Notes under the pieces: model-generated
Databases searched by the model: none
Seen by the model: only the letters and a program-made list of their open reading frames with translations
Told to the model about the DNA's origin: nothing
Program-made: the position numbers and the translations under genes
Shown: piece by piece, positions 11,647 through 24,200 of the stretch
How the letters are laid out: every line of letters begins with the position of its first letter
Numbering within the stretch: position 1 is the stretch's first letter
Assembly (NCBI RefSeq): GCF_021155775.2
Contig: NC_060238.1
Span: forward strand, 7,736,001 to 7,800,000
DNA from: Neodiprion pinetum
Lineage: Eukaryota > Arthropoda > Insecta > Hymenoptera > Diprionidae
Direction of reading: 5' to 3'
Length of the DNA: 64,000 nucleotides

Positions 11647-13944
11647 ACCTGCCTCAAACCCAGAAATCTATATTTATCCACGGGAGCGGTTAGTGCTTTC
11701 TTTGAACGATAACAACAATCAGGAACAATGGTCGATTCGATGCGTGCAATCTGCTCGTGATCAGACGCCGGGATCCCTACGCGGTCACATGAAAACCTCG
11801 GTGTCCACGTCGCAGAGAACCAGGCGCCTATGATATGCATCCGCGTATACTCGTATTCAACTTCAAATTGACGGACTTCCCCCTCGTATCGCCGTTGCTT
11901 GGAAACCGAAATCTACTTAGCTGTGTCGAGCACTTCTGATCGTCATCGTGTCTAAAGCTCGACTGAAAAATCTGAAGCCCAGCGCACCACCCCAGCTCGC
12001 TTCGTTTCTACCCGATTGTAGCGCCCGAATCCAGTGGCTAATCCAAGAAACTTTTGACTGAAAATAGAGGGTCCGTTACTCTTACACACCTCCCAGATAA
12101 TTCAACTGAAATCTCTATCTATAGATACCGCAACAAAAATATTTTCATTTTCTGATTTTAACTATCAATTTCTTCCTCGGTATTAACATGAACGTGAACA
12201 TCAATTTTTATATTTATTTAGTTATTTTTTTTTTTTTTGTTTTTAACAAGGTTGATTTTAATTAGGTGGTGACAGTGATGGTTCTTCTCTTACCGCGACT
12301 GCACGAAAGTTATAGCTTATACTGGTTGAAGACAACAGATTTATAAAGTCAATCATGATAACAATAATATGTGTATATATAGCAGTATTACCTAATTCGT
12401 GATATAGATGCACACCACAGGACTCTTAATTATAGGCAATTTAGTGTACAACTCAACTCTGAGCAGCTCAGAGTTTTGCATCAGCCACGTGCTAACAAAT
12501 AAAAAGCTAAGTTACTCAGAATGGACCTTATTGGTGCGCATCTACGAAAACTAGCTTCAAAATCACTGAAATTCAATCGCCTGTAAAATTCGCAATTGTT
12601 ACTCTTACCAAGAAAGAAAAAATACGCCATAATTATTTCAAGTTACTGTATCAACTGTACTCATCAATATTCGAAGCAAAAATTTAATATAACGGGTGAT
12701 TGAGAATCTTTTGTTCCTTGGAAACCACAATCTAGTCTTTTTACGTAGTCGTCCAAAGTAATGGAATCGCAATAGCATTCATACTTTGATTCAGTTTTCA
12801 ACCTTTTAAAAACGAGAATTAATCCACTATAGAGTAGGTAGCGTGTAGAGTAGAATTGTTTCAGCAGTGCTACGTTCGCGGAAAGCTGTAGAATACACTT
12901 TGTTCTCAGTTATAGTCGCACAACTATGTGTAACTACACATTAAAAAAATTATTGTGTCGAAATTAACACACTTGCGGGCAACAGCCCGTGAATATAAAC
13001 GACAAAGTTGCTTCAGAGAAACTTTCCAGTAGCTTAACGGGAGTTTTTTCGTAGTTACTCGCAAGTAGTTTAGGTAAAGTTACAAATCTGACGTGTTACA
13101 TAAGTTCGGAGAAAGATTTTCAAGGATTTGGATGAATTGCTGATAACGCGCTTCAATTAATCAATAGTGAATTTAAATAGTTGAATTAAACATTTTGTTA
13201 GACCAACAGATTTTGAATTGACACAAATAAATATTCATTTCGCCGCCCATGAACGTACATTTAGTTTATTCAGCGAATTTTTTCTCTCCCAATCAGTGTT
13301 ACGCGTGCGTTATTATACTCTTCCGAAAATTAGCCAGATAATTAATCAGCGATACATCTGTTCCGGAACAAATAGAGATACAGCGGGTAAAAAGGACATC
13401 TCGTTGTTTCGAGGTCCGGGCGTCGCAGCGAGTTCATGACTAATTGCACCTATGAATCAGGGGTTAGAAAGTTAACGCCACCATCCATTACCCCCGGAAT
13501 ATTCAAACAAATTGGCTTTCAGGCGCAACTCTGGTTTTTACCACAAAACCATAAGCTCTGACCCGAGCACTCAATTATTCATAACGGGCAATCGCGTAAT
13601 GGGCCTGCTACCACTGCTTCTGATACCTCTCGCCGTTACCGTCACAGCCTCGTGCACTATCCGATAATCCGGCACCAATCTGGCTTGTTTTGCTCGTCAA
13701 TGTTCCTCCGTCGTTAACTGTAGATCTCTCTTTGCAGCCTCCCTGTCCCCAGATATGCTGGACTATTGAAAAACTTTATCCAACTAGCCCCGGAATCAAT
13801 ATACTGCGAAATTGCATACTGAAACTCCCAAGCCCGATTTAATATCAATCGACGCTATTGGACCGTATTCCCCTTGAGGGGGGGGGGGATGAGTTCGGGA
13901 CTACGTTTTTTTAGTGATATTTTTCTGAATTTCTTTGGCCTCAG
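11647..13944. other. gene-free stretch, nothing firmly recognised
   Basis: No splice-supported gene. A GC-moderate block at 13380-13760 contains a 22-residue open frame starting at 13599 that resembles a signal peptide, described under findings. A G-run lies at 13877-13888. The plus-strand 73-codon frame at 13218-13439 has no recognised features. Confidence 0.4.
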
Positions 13945-14633
13945 AGGAATGTATATAATTAATTGAAAATTTGATAACATTTTATACATATATTCAAATA
14001 AATGTCATAATTTTTTTCCAAGTATATCTTCGGCAAATATGGAAGATATCAGCTACCACCCATCAGAGGTCACCATCTGAGTAAATTTGAAACCCTATTG
14101 ATTTCAGATGAAAATGGTAACCTCCAGAATGTATACAATCAGCTACGTCTCATGGTGACCTGAAATAGGTCCCTGCTGATATCCTCCGTGTTTCCAAGGA
14201 AATATTTCAAAAAAATCACGACATTTATTTGAATATATATGTATATATATAGTATGTATACAATATATAAATTTCGTTATGACTGCTCATCCAGGACGTG
14301 CAAGACTCCCAGAACCACGTTTTGTCAAACTTTAAAAAATATTATCATGTTCAACAAAGACCGCTTGGTAAGCATACCAAACATCAGCATTCTATATATA
14401 TTCAATATTTTTTGCATAAAACATATTAATAAAAAAATGAACATTCTTCGTCCCAACAAAGTAGAAACTTCCCTCAAAAGGGAAATGGGTTTGATTTTCA
14501 TGACTTTTTTTTTGACAATAATGGAATGTATATAATTTATTGATACCTTGAAAACACTGTATGTATACATATATAATATATATATTCAAATAAATGTCGT
14601 GATTTTTTTGAAATATTTCCTTGGAAATTATAT

Positions 14634-14669
<36 letters not shown>

Positions 14670-14953
14670 TGTTCTGAAGGTATCAATAAATTATACGCAT
14701 TCCATTATTGCCAAAAAAAGTAATGAAAATCAAACCTATTTCCCTTTTGAGGGAAGTTTCTACTTTGTTGGGCCGAAAAATGTTCATTTTTTTATTAATA
14801 TATTTTATGCAAAAAATATTGAATATATAATGCTGATGTTTGGTATGCTTACCCAGCGGTCTTTGTTGAACATGGTAATATTTTTTAAAGTTGGACAAAA
14901 CATTGTTCTGGGAGTCCTGCACGTCCTGGATGAGCAGTCGTTACAAAATTTGG
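13945..14953. repeat. large nested inverted repeat (palindromic element)
   Basis: The main arms, about 14270-14560 and 14665-14953, are inverted copies roughly 90% alike over ~285 bp. Shared blocks are 'actgctcatccaggacgtgc', 'gactcccagaac', 'caacaaagaccgct' and 'aaacttccctcaaaaggga'. The ~105-bp loop holds a (TA)n tract at 14638-14666. A block near 14185-14240 ('caaaaaaatcacgacattta') recurs inverted at about 14583-14630 and, more diverged, at 13990-14030. A further decayed fragment lies near 15150-15230. Open frames read across the arms on both strands are symmetry effects, not genes. Confidence 0.85.
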
Positions 14954-16387
14954 CAAGCACGTGTACAAAAAACGTCTTCATTAGTTGAACCAGTATGAAG
15001 AAGAAATATTAATAAATGAAAATAATAGTGAGTGATCGAAGGGGAGTTTAGTTTTTTGCCAAGAATTTGATCAGTTTTTTGTTCATAAAATAAAAACGTT
15101 TGAATATTTCTGGATGATTTTGGTTTAACTGAAGAAGACGAACGTACCAAATATCAAAACTCTATATTTTATGTTTCTTGCATAAAATATTGATAAAAAA
15201 TCGAACATTTTTCAACCGAAAAAAGAAAAAAACTTATCTTAAGCTCGTATTCTGAATAACTCTGTGATCATCATTTAGCTAAAAAATTGTAAGAGTGATG
15301 AATGGTGAAAGGTTTTCAAACGTTTCTGAATAAAATATTTTATCTGAAGTTTTAGATTCTTGGAATTATTATCCTTTCACAAATCAAAGCTTAATGCATG
15401 AACCGCTTTAGCCCAGCAACGACGTTGCTGGAATTTGTCAGCTTCGACTCGTTCCGGAAATACCTCCTGAATACGCTTGATTGGAACACGCAACAAGCAA
15501 CCGTCTCTGGGTGGTCACACATCGTATGTTATGCGTGCATTGATACATAAATCTGTAATACGGTTGACAACCTCATGACGCACGCATTTCGAAGCACTCG
15601 AGAGTAATAGATTCGAATGATCAAAAGCTTGTACTTATATACTCGGGTGATTCTTATTTTGATCTTTGGCCATTTTATTGAAAATTTATTGCTTATTATT
15701 AATATTTATCACGTTATTAGCGAAAACGCGATTACAGTTCTTCGCTGATAATATATACGAAAATTCGCTGATATTAGATGTTATATTATACGAAAATTTT
15801 ACAAAAGATCTTTCTTTTATAGATCATTGAATTTCTTACAAAATAACAAGGAATTTTTTTTTTTTTTCATATAATATATAGTTATAAAGTAATTAACAGT
15901 TTTCTTTTAAAAATATTTCAAATGCATGCATTTTTTCGTATAAAAATTCGACTGCTTGGCGGGGCGTGTTTAGAGTTATCGGATAAACTTGGGGTTTCAG
16001 GGCAATTTTTTTTTTACACATGTTGATTAATTTTGAGGGATGAGCGCGAAAAAATTCCATGTAATGTATACCAACCTAATATTTCAAGGCATGCTATCGG
16101 AAATCGTTTTTATTTTTACCTGTAGCGTATCGAGTAACTCAAACGAGTTATCGGTACACATCCACATACTTTTGTCTTTCGAGGTTGAATACCAATGGCA
16201 GACAATTTCATGCCGGTTGAGATATTCAGATTGCAGAAAGCATGAACGAGAAGGATTTATTTTTGCAGAAAAATTATGGTACAGCCAGTAGTACGATGAC
16301 TTAGTTCCCATAATTCCGGGCCCACTTTTGGAATGGATAAGTTTTCGTGACGCCGATAATTCTCATCTCACCGTCTCGTCTACAGCC
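14954..16387. other. gene-free stretch upstream of the small membrane-protein gene
   Basis: AT-rich with a decayed fragment of the preceding palindrome near 15150-15230 and T-runs near 15850 and 16005. The 150 bp before 16388 may hold the promoter and 5' UTR of the downstream small gene, but no clear TATA box is visible. Confidence 0.4.
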
Positions 16388-16952
16388 ATGGCCTCTTCAA
16401 ATCACGCGAAGACTATATTTATGTACTTTATGACCAGCTTTACATTAGGTATGTGTATTTAAATTCAAATGCAAATTAATTTCAATAGACTCGTGCTAAC
16501 CTCGAACTTCGTAGTTACTTGCATGAATTCACAAAAGTTAATGCATCGCGAAACGCAGTTGAAATTACGCGTACATTTTTATTTTCACATTTGCTATTTC
16601 ATGGTGAAAAATGGATCTACTAGTTGCAAGATCATTTCAGTTTGCATTCATGTTGCAATAGGTTGATCAAATAAATTGTCAGCACATAGAAATACGTTCA
16701 ATATTACAAGAAAATTTCATTCTTGTTGAGTATCTATAGACTTATCCGATAAACGTAAAATACTAATGAGCTCGTTGATAACGAATTTTTAAATATATTA
16801 ACTCTCCTTTTTCAGGAATAGCACTGCAGTCCATGCTTGGTTACAAAGAATATCGTCGTATGAGAAACGATGTCAATCCTCCAAATGCACTGATTTTAGA
16901 AGAATTGACATCAAACGAGGATCACTTCCTGAAAGATCAACAAGATGCGTGA
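16388..16952 (+). CDS. small single-pass membrane protein, 65 aa, two exons (function unknown)
   Basis: Coding exons are 16388-16448 and 16816-16952. They are joined at a phase-1 intron with donor G|GTATGT and acceptor TTTTTCAG|GA. The start sits in a strong context (acagccATGG). The predicted 65-residue protein has a short N-terminal part, one hydrophobic segment at about residues 9-28 (IFMYFMTSFTLGIALQSML), a basic stretch (YKEYRRMRN) just after it, and an acidic, hydrophilic C-terminal half ending DQQDA. A hydrophobic segment followed by Arg/Lys is typical of small mitochondrial or ER membrane proteins such as respiratory-chain assembly factors. I cannot name the family. A polyadenylation signal AATAAA follows the stop by about 37 bases. 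It is the only plus-strand gene supported here. Confidence 0.65.
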
Positions 16953-16988
16953 AAATGTTTAAAATGCAAACTGTGACGGCTACACGAA

Positions 16989-16994
16989 AATAAA
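16989..16994 (+). terminator. AATAAA polyadenylation signal of the small gene
   Basis: A canonical AATAAA hexamer 37 bases after the TGA at 16950-16952. Its strand and spacing fit the two-exon gene just upstream. Confidence 0.5.
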
Positions 16995-17069
16995 CGACAA
17001 AATCCATCTCAGTTCGAGCAACGCGAAGATCGTAATGTTGCTAAATTGTTCGAAATTGGAATATGTTGT

Positions 17070-17071
<2 letters not shown>

Positions 17072-17103
<32 letters not shown>
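17072..17103. repeat. poly(T) tract, about 32 bases
   Basis: An uninterrupted T-run on the plus strand, that is poly(A) on the minus strand. It could be a simple-sequence expansion or the tail of a minus-strand retroposed copy. It sits directly before the foldback element at 17145. Confidence 0.9.
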
Positions 17104-17106
<3 letters not shown>

Positions 17107-17144
17107 GATAAAAAAAGAGACCGGTATTTTCTAGTTTGCCTGAA

Positions 17145-18057
17145 AAAAAATCTCGCCACAAATTTATGGCCGTTCGAATATTTACGCGCCTGCTACAGAT
17201 GTTCTAGTAAAACGAACGAATTTTTTCTCTAACACTCTGTATCTTCGGAACAAGTTAAACATAGTTACAGGTTTCTGGTCACATTTTGTGAAGTTTTTTC
17301 CATTCTTTCACAGCCCATAAAGAGATGGGAACATTTTCAAAAATTAGCAATAAAGCGTCCCTTTTTCGGAAATCCGAGAACGATGATTTTCTCAAAACTC
17401 CATTTTTTCTTCTTCTAAATTTCACACAATATTCAGGGTGATATGCTTCATATATTTTTCAAGTTTCATTGATGCTACGACACTACTTGGAATGAAAAGT
17501 CAGACTACCAAATAGTGTAGTGCAAGACATGGAAGAACTTTGTAATCGAGAATTTATTTCAGTACACAAGACATTAATTACTTGTCAAATAGGTAAAAAT
17601 ACCGAAAATTAGTGTCACGTATTCAAGTATCCAGGGGTAGGGGTATAAAAGAATTTCTTCGATCGGAAACTTAGAGTGATCATTATCAATATAAAAATAT
17701 TAAAAGTAGTATCAGAATTGGAAAATTTCATTACAACGCATCAATGAAACTTGTAAAATATGAGGCATATCACCTTGATTAAGATTAGAAATTAAGAAAA
17801 AAATTTAATTTTGAGGTAATCAACTTTTTCAAATTTGCGAAAAGAGACGCTATATTACTAATTATTGATAATCTTGTAGTTTATTTGTGGGCTTTAAAAG
17901 AATAATAAAAACTTCACAAAATGAGCTCGGAAACTTGAAATTATTTTAATTCGTTCCGAAGATAAAACGTGTAAACGAAAAAATTCATTCGTTTTACTAG
18001 AACGTCTGTAGCAAGCGCGTAAATATTCGAACAGCAATAATTACGTGGGAAACTTTT
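17145..18057. repeat. foldback element with ~330-bp arms
   Basis: The left arm (about 17145-17480) and the reverse complement of the right arm (about 17730-18057) align throughout at about 75-80%. Strongly matching blocks include 'ttcgaatatttacgcgc', 'tctagtaaaacgaa', 'tatcttcggaac', 'ttttgtgaagttttt', 'ggtgatatgc' and 'caagtttcattgatgc'. The ~250-bp centre is not duplicated. The shape fits an old foldback transposon or a palindromic MITE. No protein coding is recognised. Confidence 0.8.
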
Positions 18058-19182
18058 TAGCCAAACACGGAAATGCGAGTCCCTTTTTCCATTAAAATCC
18101 AACGTATTCCAGTTTCGCTAGGTTACGAATTTTTAGACAACCCATTTTGGCCTTGCCTGCCCGATTTAAATTGGGTTCGGTCAAACCCATCTCCTTTTTA
18201 AATAAATCCACAATAATCAGAACGAATTAGAGAGAATGAAGAGCGATTTATGTTTCACGCATATTCCTGCAACTTGATTCGTACTACTCGTAAAACCAAC
18301 GACAAACAGTTTTGCAAAACCATAATTCATGTGATAATCAACTCTTTCGGCCTGCATTATAATATACCGAAAGTTTTGACCAATGAGGCGTATCTTCGTA
18401 CTTTTGCAATAGCTTTACTCCTTACTGTCACGTGATCATTTCATTCTTCGAGTGAAAACTCGACCATGGAACACAGTAACGATCAATTGCCGCGACAAAA
18501 GCAGTATTTTTTCATCATTTCATTGGTCCGCGATTTTAGAAAGTTGAAGTAAGTAGTTTTTTTAACCAGAAAAATGCGCAAATCATGGAGTGATACACAC
18601 GAATTGATTATAAAGTCCTCACTTCGCTTGTGAATTGAACTTGGGCACGACGATATTTTCACTTAAGATCAAATTCACGTTCGCGATTATGCGATTGATC
18701 AGATCACTTGCTGGATCTGGATCTTTATTAGTGTTAAACAGTCGTATAAGTTAGCCCGTGACTTTTCGACACCAAGCCCAAACTGAGAGGATTTACTTTC
18801 TACACTACAATGCAACCTTGTTCGTTAACGGGACTATAATTTCAAATTTCGTGCTGTCAAAAAGTTATATAATGAAACGAGACAGAATTTGCGAATTCAT
18901 TTGATAAACGACCGAGCTTTATGCTCGTCGCGACATGGTCACGTTACCCAAAAAACAGTGCAAGCAATGTATCTTCATTTCAGTCAGTGGCAAAAAACCG
19001 CGATTCGAGTATTAGGTAATGAGTTCGCCATTTATACCGAGAAATTTCACTGGTGTGACCTGGTTGGCTGGTGCAGCTCACTGTTTTCGGTAACACTTGA
19101 AATCTGAGAAACGTGTCCATAACTCAATCCCTGTGCCACGTGTTGCAATGCTGTGCGTCAGGTTGGAATTCTTAAATTGAAA
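18058..19182. other. gene-free stretch, nothing recognised
   Basis: AT-rich sequence with short open frames of 61-72 codons that have no recognisable residues, and no convincing splice sites around them. Confidence 0.5.
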
Positions 19183-19775
19183 AGTTACGAAAGCGCCGAA
19201 TTCCGAATTTATTGGTGGCGAAACTTGAAGTAAAGAAATCAAACTTTGACAAAACATCAAAGTTTCGAATGGTCCGAAACCCGACGCTCAAAGTTCCGAA
19301 AAGGCGTAACTCCGATAAATCAAAGTTCCGAAAGGACGAAAATGAGAAACTTTCAAAATCTGAAACATCGAACATTTTCAGTTCTGTGAATTTCTGTCGT
19401 GGTAAAATTTCACCATTTTGATCTTTCTTTGTTTTGAATTTTCGATATTTTTACGTTCGGAATCCTGGTAATTCTGATTTTCGGTTATTCTGATTTCTTA
19501 CACCCACTCGTTGAGTAAACTACACTGTGTGACTATATTTCATTTTCGGAATTTTACTTTATTGAAACTTTATTTTTCAAAATTTTGCTCCATTGCAGCT
19601 TTGCTTTTCGGATTTTTGCTCTGTCGTAACTTGAATTTTCGGAATCTTGCATTTCGGAACTTTCAGCCGTCATGTTTCCGACCATTCGAAACTTTGTTGT
19701 TTCGTAAAAATTTGATTTCTTCACTTCAAGTTTCGTCACCAAACAATTCGGAATTAAACGTTTTCGGAACTTCAA
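19183..19775. repeat. foldback element rich in 'ttccgaaa' words
   Basis: Bases 19183-19310 and the reverse complement of 19660-19775 share 'gaattccgaatt', 'ggtg.cgaaacttgaagt', 'aagaaatcaaa', 'aaagtttcgaatggtc' and 'gaaac' in order (about 80%). The ~350-bp interior is filled with degenerate TTTCGGAA/TTCCGAAA words on both strands. Open frames on either strand here derive from this low-complexity composition. Confidence 0.75.
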
Positions 19776-21251
19776 CGCTCCGCCGTCACGATTGATTTCT
19801 TCACGTAGATGAACTAGTACATATCCATGGCAGTTAGGAGGAGGCTGTGTAAAAACTACCTCAATTTTACTTTACATTGACAGTAAACAGAGTCGGTATC
19901 GGAACATCGAGCTGACTTGCCCGAGAAAATTGAAGGAGGAAAATTAATTTCGCCTCAAGGCTTACGCGACGATAATTCGATAGATTGACACTCAAACTGA
20001 TGTGAAATTTACTTTTACGGAAACAACATAAGAATTATGTAATGGAATAACTGAAACAACACCTGCAGAATGAAAAACAGTGAAAAGACGTCTGATGCAA
20101 CAAATTTTGCCGTTTTAAAGATTTCTGCAGCTCATTATTTTGGACACGATAAGAAATTACTACTGCATTTACTACTTTTGAGACTGGCACGCTTTTGTTG
20201 TTGAAGTTACTACAATTTTTTTAACAATATCTTTTTTCCCTGATAACTTGAACTTGATCTAGTGACTTGAAGCATTTTTGTAGTCAATATAACAGAAAAC
20301 TATAGTCACTAGAAACAAAAAACTGCGCCAGTCCCTCATTTTTTCGGAGAGATAGTAAATAGATAAGTAATTTTTGTTTCTTGTAGGTTATATGAGATAA
20401 CTTTTTTAAAAAATGAGTCGTATTGTTTTAGGATTCAGTTACATATACGAACGATTCACAACAATTAAAATATTTTTCTGAACAATACCAGGTTTGAAAA
20501 ACACAAATACCATCCCACTAATTATCGATAACCAGAAACTCCAGAGCTCTGTGTTTGTCGAATGTCGCTTTGAAAAATATTTGCATTTCACAAAACAACT
20601 CATTAACTCAGTCTTGGATTTCGGAAATTTTACATTATTATATAGTAAAAATTTGACGTGCAGAGTAACGAGCATTTTTGTAGCCGCATACAAAAATGGC
20701 ATTAACTTTTTGAGAGGCAATGGGACGTATACGTCCCACCTGTTAAATCTCAGTTTTTTTTTTTCATATTTTTAGTATATTTTTACATTTTTTATACGTA
20801 CATAAACACCTTTTAGACTCTCGGGTGCCTAAGTCATTAAAATTTCATGCGAAATTGTAATAATTTATTTATATGTTTGTTATAAACAATTAATGTGAAA
20901 AAACTCGCATCTTTTATTTCCCAAAATTATAAATTGACGGCAAAAATTATGAATTTGTGGATGACTAAAACCAATTTTTAGAGGGTATTTAGACACTACA
21001 GATGTATTTTTTGGTAATCTTAGAACTAAGGATCAATCAAATACAATCATGAAAGGTCGATAATTGGAACAATGTCAATAACTGGGACACTCACCTTATA
21101 TCACGGTATTGAAAATATCTTTATATACTTGAGGACTTATTCATAGAAAAATAATGTGAATTCAGAATAATACGAATTATAGTGTTAATTCACGGCTTTG
21201 CCCATAGTTGATATAAATGGTATAAGAAACGGTACAACTGAAACGTTACTA
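19776..21251. other. 3' flank of the esterase array; no gene seen
   Basis: No supported gene. It includes an 18-bp perfect palindrome TGGGACGTATACGTCCCA at 20721-20738. The region immediately below 21252 must contain the 3' UTR of esterase A, but no obvious polyadenylation hexamer could be fixed. Confidence 0.4.
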
Positions 21252-24200
21252 CTAATATTTGTAAGTCTCACGGAGACGTTTCCAGAACTGTATGGAGTCC
21301 TGGTCAGGATTTACTCCTGGGATAATTTCCGCCCCAATAGCCATATAATTCTTTGCGGCAGTTGTAACCGGTTCCCATTTTGCGTTGATTAGGTCGTCGA
21401 GTTTGGGAGTTGGATTTCTTAAAAGGAATGAGAATAACATTTGTCAATTGTAAAAGCATGAATGCACAGCGACTTGCGGGTAAGAATCACGTAACTTTTA
21501 TACCCACCCAGTTCTCGCAAAGTCAGTCCACATTCTGAGAAATCTTTTCGAGATCAACTCCTCCGTTGAACCCGGCTCAATGAAGTTTATATGACGAAAA
21601 TGGGCCGGGTAGAAGATAAATGGAAGCTCATCACCATGCGCGACACCTGCGGAATAACGTTTAATAGACTAGGAATCATTTGTATTTGTTGTGTATTGTG
21701 ATATTAGATCCCGAAAATAAGCGGATAGACAGACGAATGATTAAATTATAACTTACAATACGTTGTGTATTGAATTAAATTTAATGTAACTAAATCTCAC
21801 ATTATACTTAAATAAATCGAGTTAAACTGTTCTATTTCTGCTATAGGCAGGAAATATCACGGTATGATTAAGCAGACTCGTTCATTCCCATGTGCTGTAC
21901 ATCATGGTTCTGATGCGACTCTCTATGATACTCGATACAACACACTACAATATTTACATTTTACACATCCCTCCATACCAACACATAATTTCATCCTACT
22001 TACAATACATAGACTACTGAAAACCATAACCAGATACAGTGTGAGACTACGCAGCATCTGCTCAACCATTTTATGATATGTTCAATTAGCTATGTCTTTA
22101 CCTGACTGTTGGGTTGATTAAGAGATCATTACTAAAAATTTATTTTACATAATGTAATAATTTGTAAACGGTGATGACGTACCTTCGATGTCTTTCTCGA
22201 CGAAATGTGTTGTGGAAAGTTTTCGGGGCGGGTTATGGAAGAACCGATACAAGTACGTTGGAGATTTTGCTTCGCTTCGATTTTCAACTAGATCGTGAAT
22301 GCCAACAAGGTACTCAATGTCCCCGGTGTACTGGATGTAGTCCTCAATCACCTCTGCGTTAAATGGTTTATCCTTGAAGTAAAATTTTCTGATCTCTTTG
22401 ATGGCGATCGGCACCTTCGATAGATGCAATCTGCAGAGACCGTGAGATACTCTAGTCTCGAAATATTGGTCACCATTGGCGTACACTTCATCCGTTAGAC
22501 CTGGGAGAAATAAATATTTGTTCAGAACTCAGTTGCTGAACAGAACTCTAGAAGAATTTCATGTATGTACAGCCATCAGTGGGGAATAACCATCGATCGG
22601 ATGGTCAACCATAACTGTAAATTCTTCATACAGATGCTGTTTACTTGCCCACCTACGGTACAGTCGAGCCCTTCGTGACTGACGTAGCCGAGCATGAGCG
22701 GCACATCGTAACAACCATCAGCCGGAATTTCGCGTGCAGAACGTGGAAGAAATGGTTCCGAACTTTTGTCATCAACGCAGACTCCAAAGGTGGCAATGCT
22801 TAATGATATTTCCTAAGATCCGACGAAAAGAAAAATAACATTGAATTAGTGTTGTTACACTTGTAAACTAATGGTTTTAAATGGCCTATAGAGTAATTGT
22901 CTAATCTGAAAATGTTTATTAAAATAAGTGTAATTTAACTTTATAAGATTAAATAGCCAAATTTGGAAAAATGCAACAGAAAATTATTTATTTGAACTAT
23001 TGTAGGTGTAACTACTGCAGTTAGCGCATTCATACATCAGGTAATGCCGAACAATAATATGCAAAAACTTTTGTTTCATGCAAGAATGACACCACAAAAT
23101 GTATTCATGCAAAAGGTGGTATGTCAATTACAGGAATACATTTTCGGCATTATTGTTGAGTAAACGAACGTTTTTTTTTCTTTTTTTTTTTTAATATTGC
23201 ATTCGTCAGTATCTTATGTAAAATCGCGCTAACAGCAGCATTTTTACATCCGTGATGCGTAGGTTTTGATAATAGTCAAGATAAGTGACACTTTACTCGG
23301 TCGGTAAGTACCGACTATGACATCACGAACTTATACCAACTTCCGGAGTTCGGATATCCTCCTGAGCTTTAGCAAGTTCGAGGGCTGGAATAGTGCGAAG
23401 AAATTCGACAATCTTATGCGGATCCTTGGTGTCCTTCCCAAGGTGTTTAACAAGTCGGTGCGCTAACTCGACAGTCTTGGAAACACTGGCCCAGGGATTG
23501 AAAGCCACGCCACTATGTGCAATCGCCTTTTCAAAAAGACCTGCGCAGATGAGAATTAGATCGATACAGATAGTCAAGAGATCAGAATGAAATTTCTTGA
23601 ATCTGACCTTTGGAGAGGGGTGAGAGCAGGTGATAATGAACAGATGAGCCTCCAGCACTGTGTCCAAAGATCGTAATATTCTTTGGATCCCCGCCAAATT
23701 TCCCGATGTTTTCTCGCACCCATTTGAGCCCTGCGACTTGATCCTTCATTCCAAGGTTTCCAGGCGCCACCTCGTGGTCGAGATGCAGAAAACCTGGAAA
23801 ATTGAACGAATACAAAAATGCCATGTGGCTTAATCGAATAGCAAGAAGCGTGCACCCACCAAAAACACCAAGTCTGTAGTTCATGCTCACGACGACGACA
23901 TTCATCTTCACCAAACGGCTCGGACCGTAAAGATTTGAACCACCGTCACCCCATATGAAACCTCCACCATGAATCCAGACCATCACCGGTCGTGAACCCT
24001 CTAATGAGGGAGTTGCGACGTTCAAGTAAAGACAATCGTCATCTCCCTCAATTTGACGAGAACACTCGTCGCGCTGTGGGCATTGGTTTCCTTCTGCCAA
24101 AGCATGTCGTATCCCTGTCCATGGCTGCAGAGGCTGAGGTTCCTAAGAAGTCGCGCATTTTTTTTTTTTTTTCTTTTTTCGTAAACGAACTTCTGCACAA

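Noticed and set aside
14239..14988. Open frames of 65-146 codons across the large palindrome
   Set aside because: They mirror each other because of the inverted repeat and include translated TA repeats.
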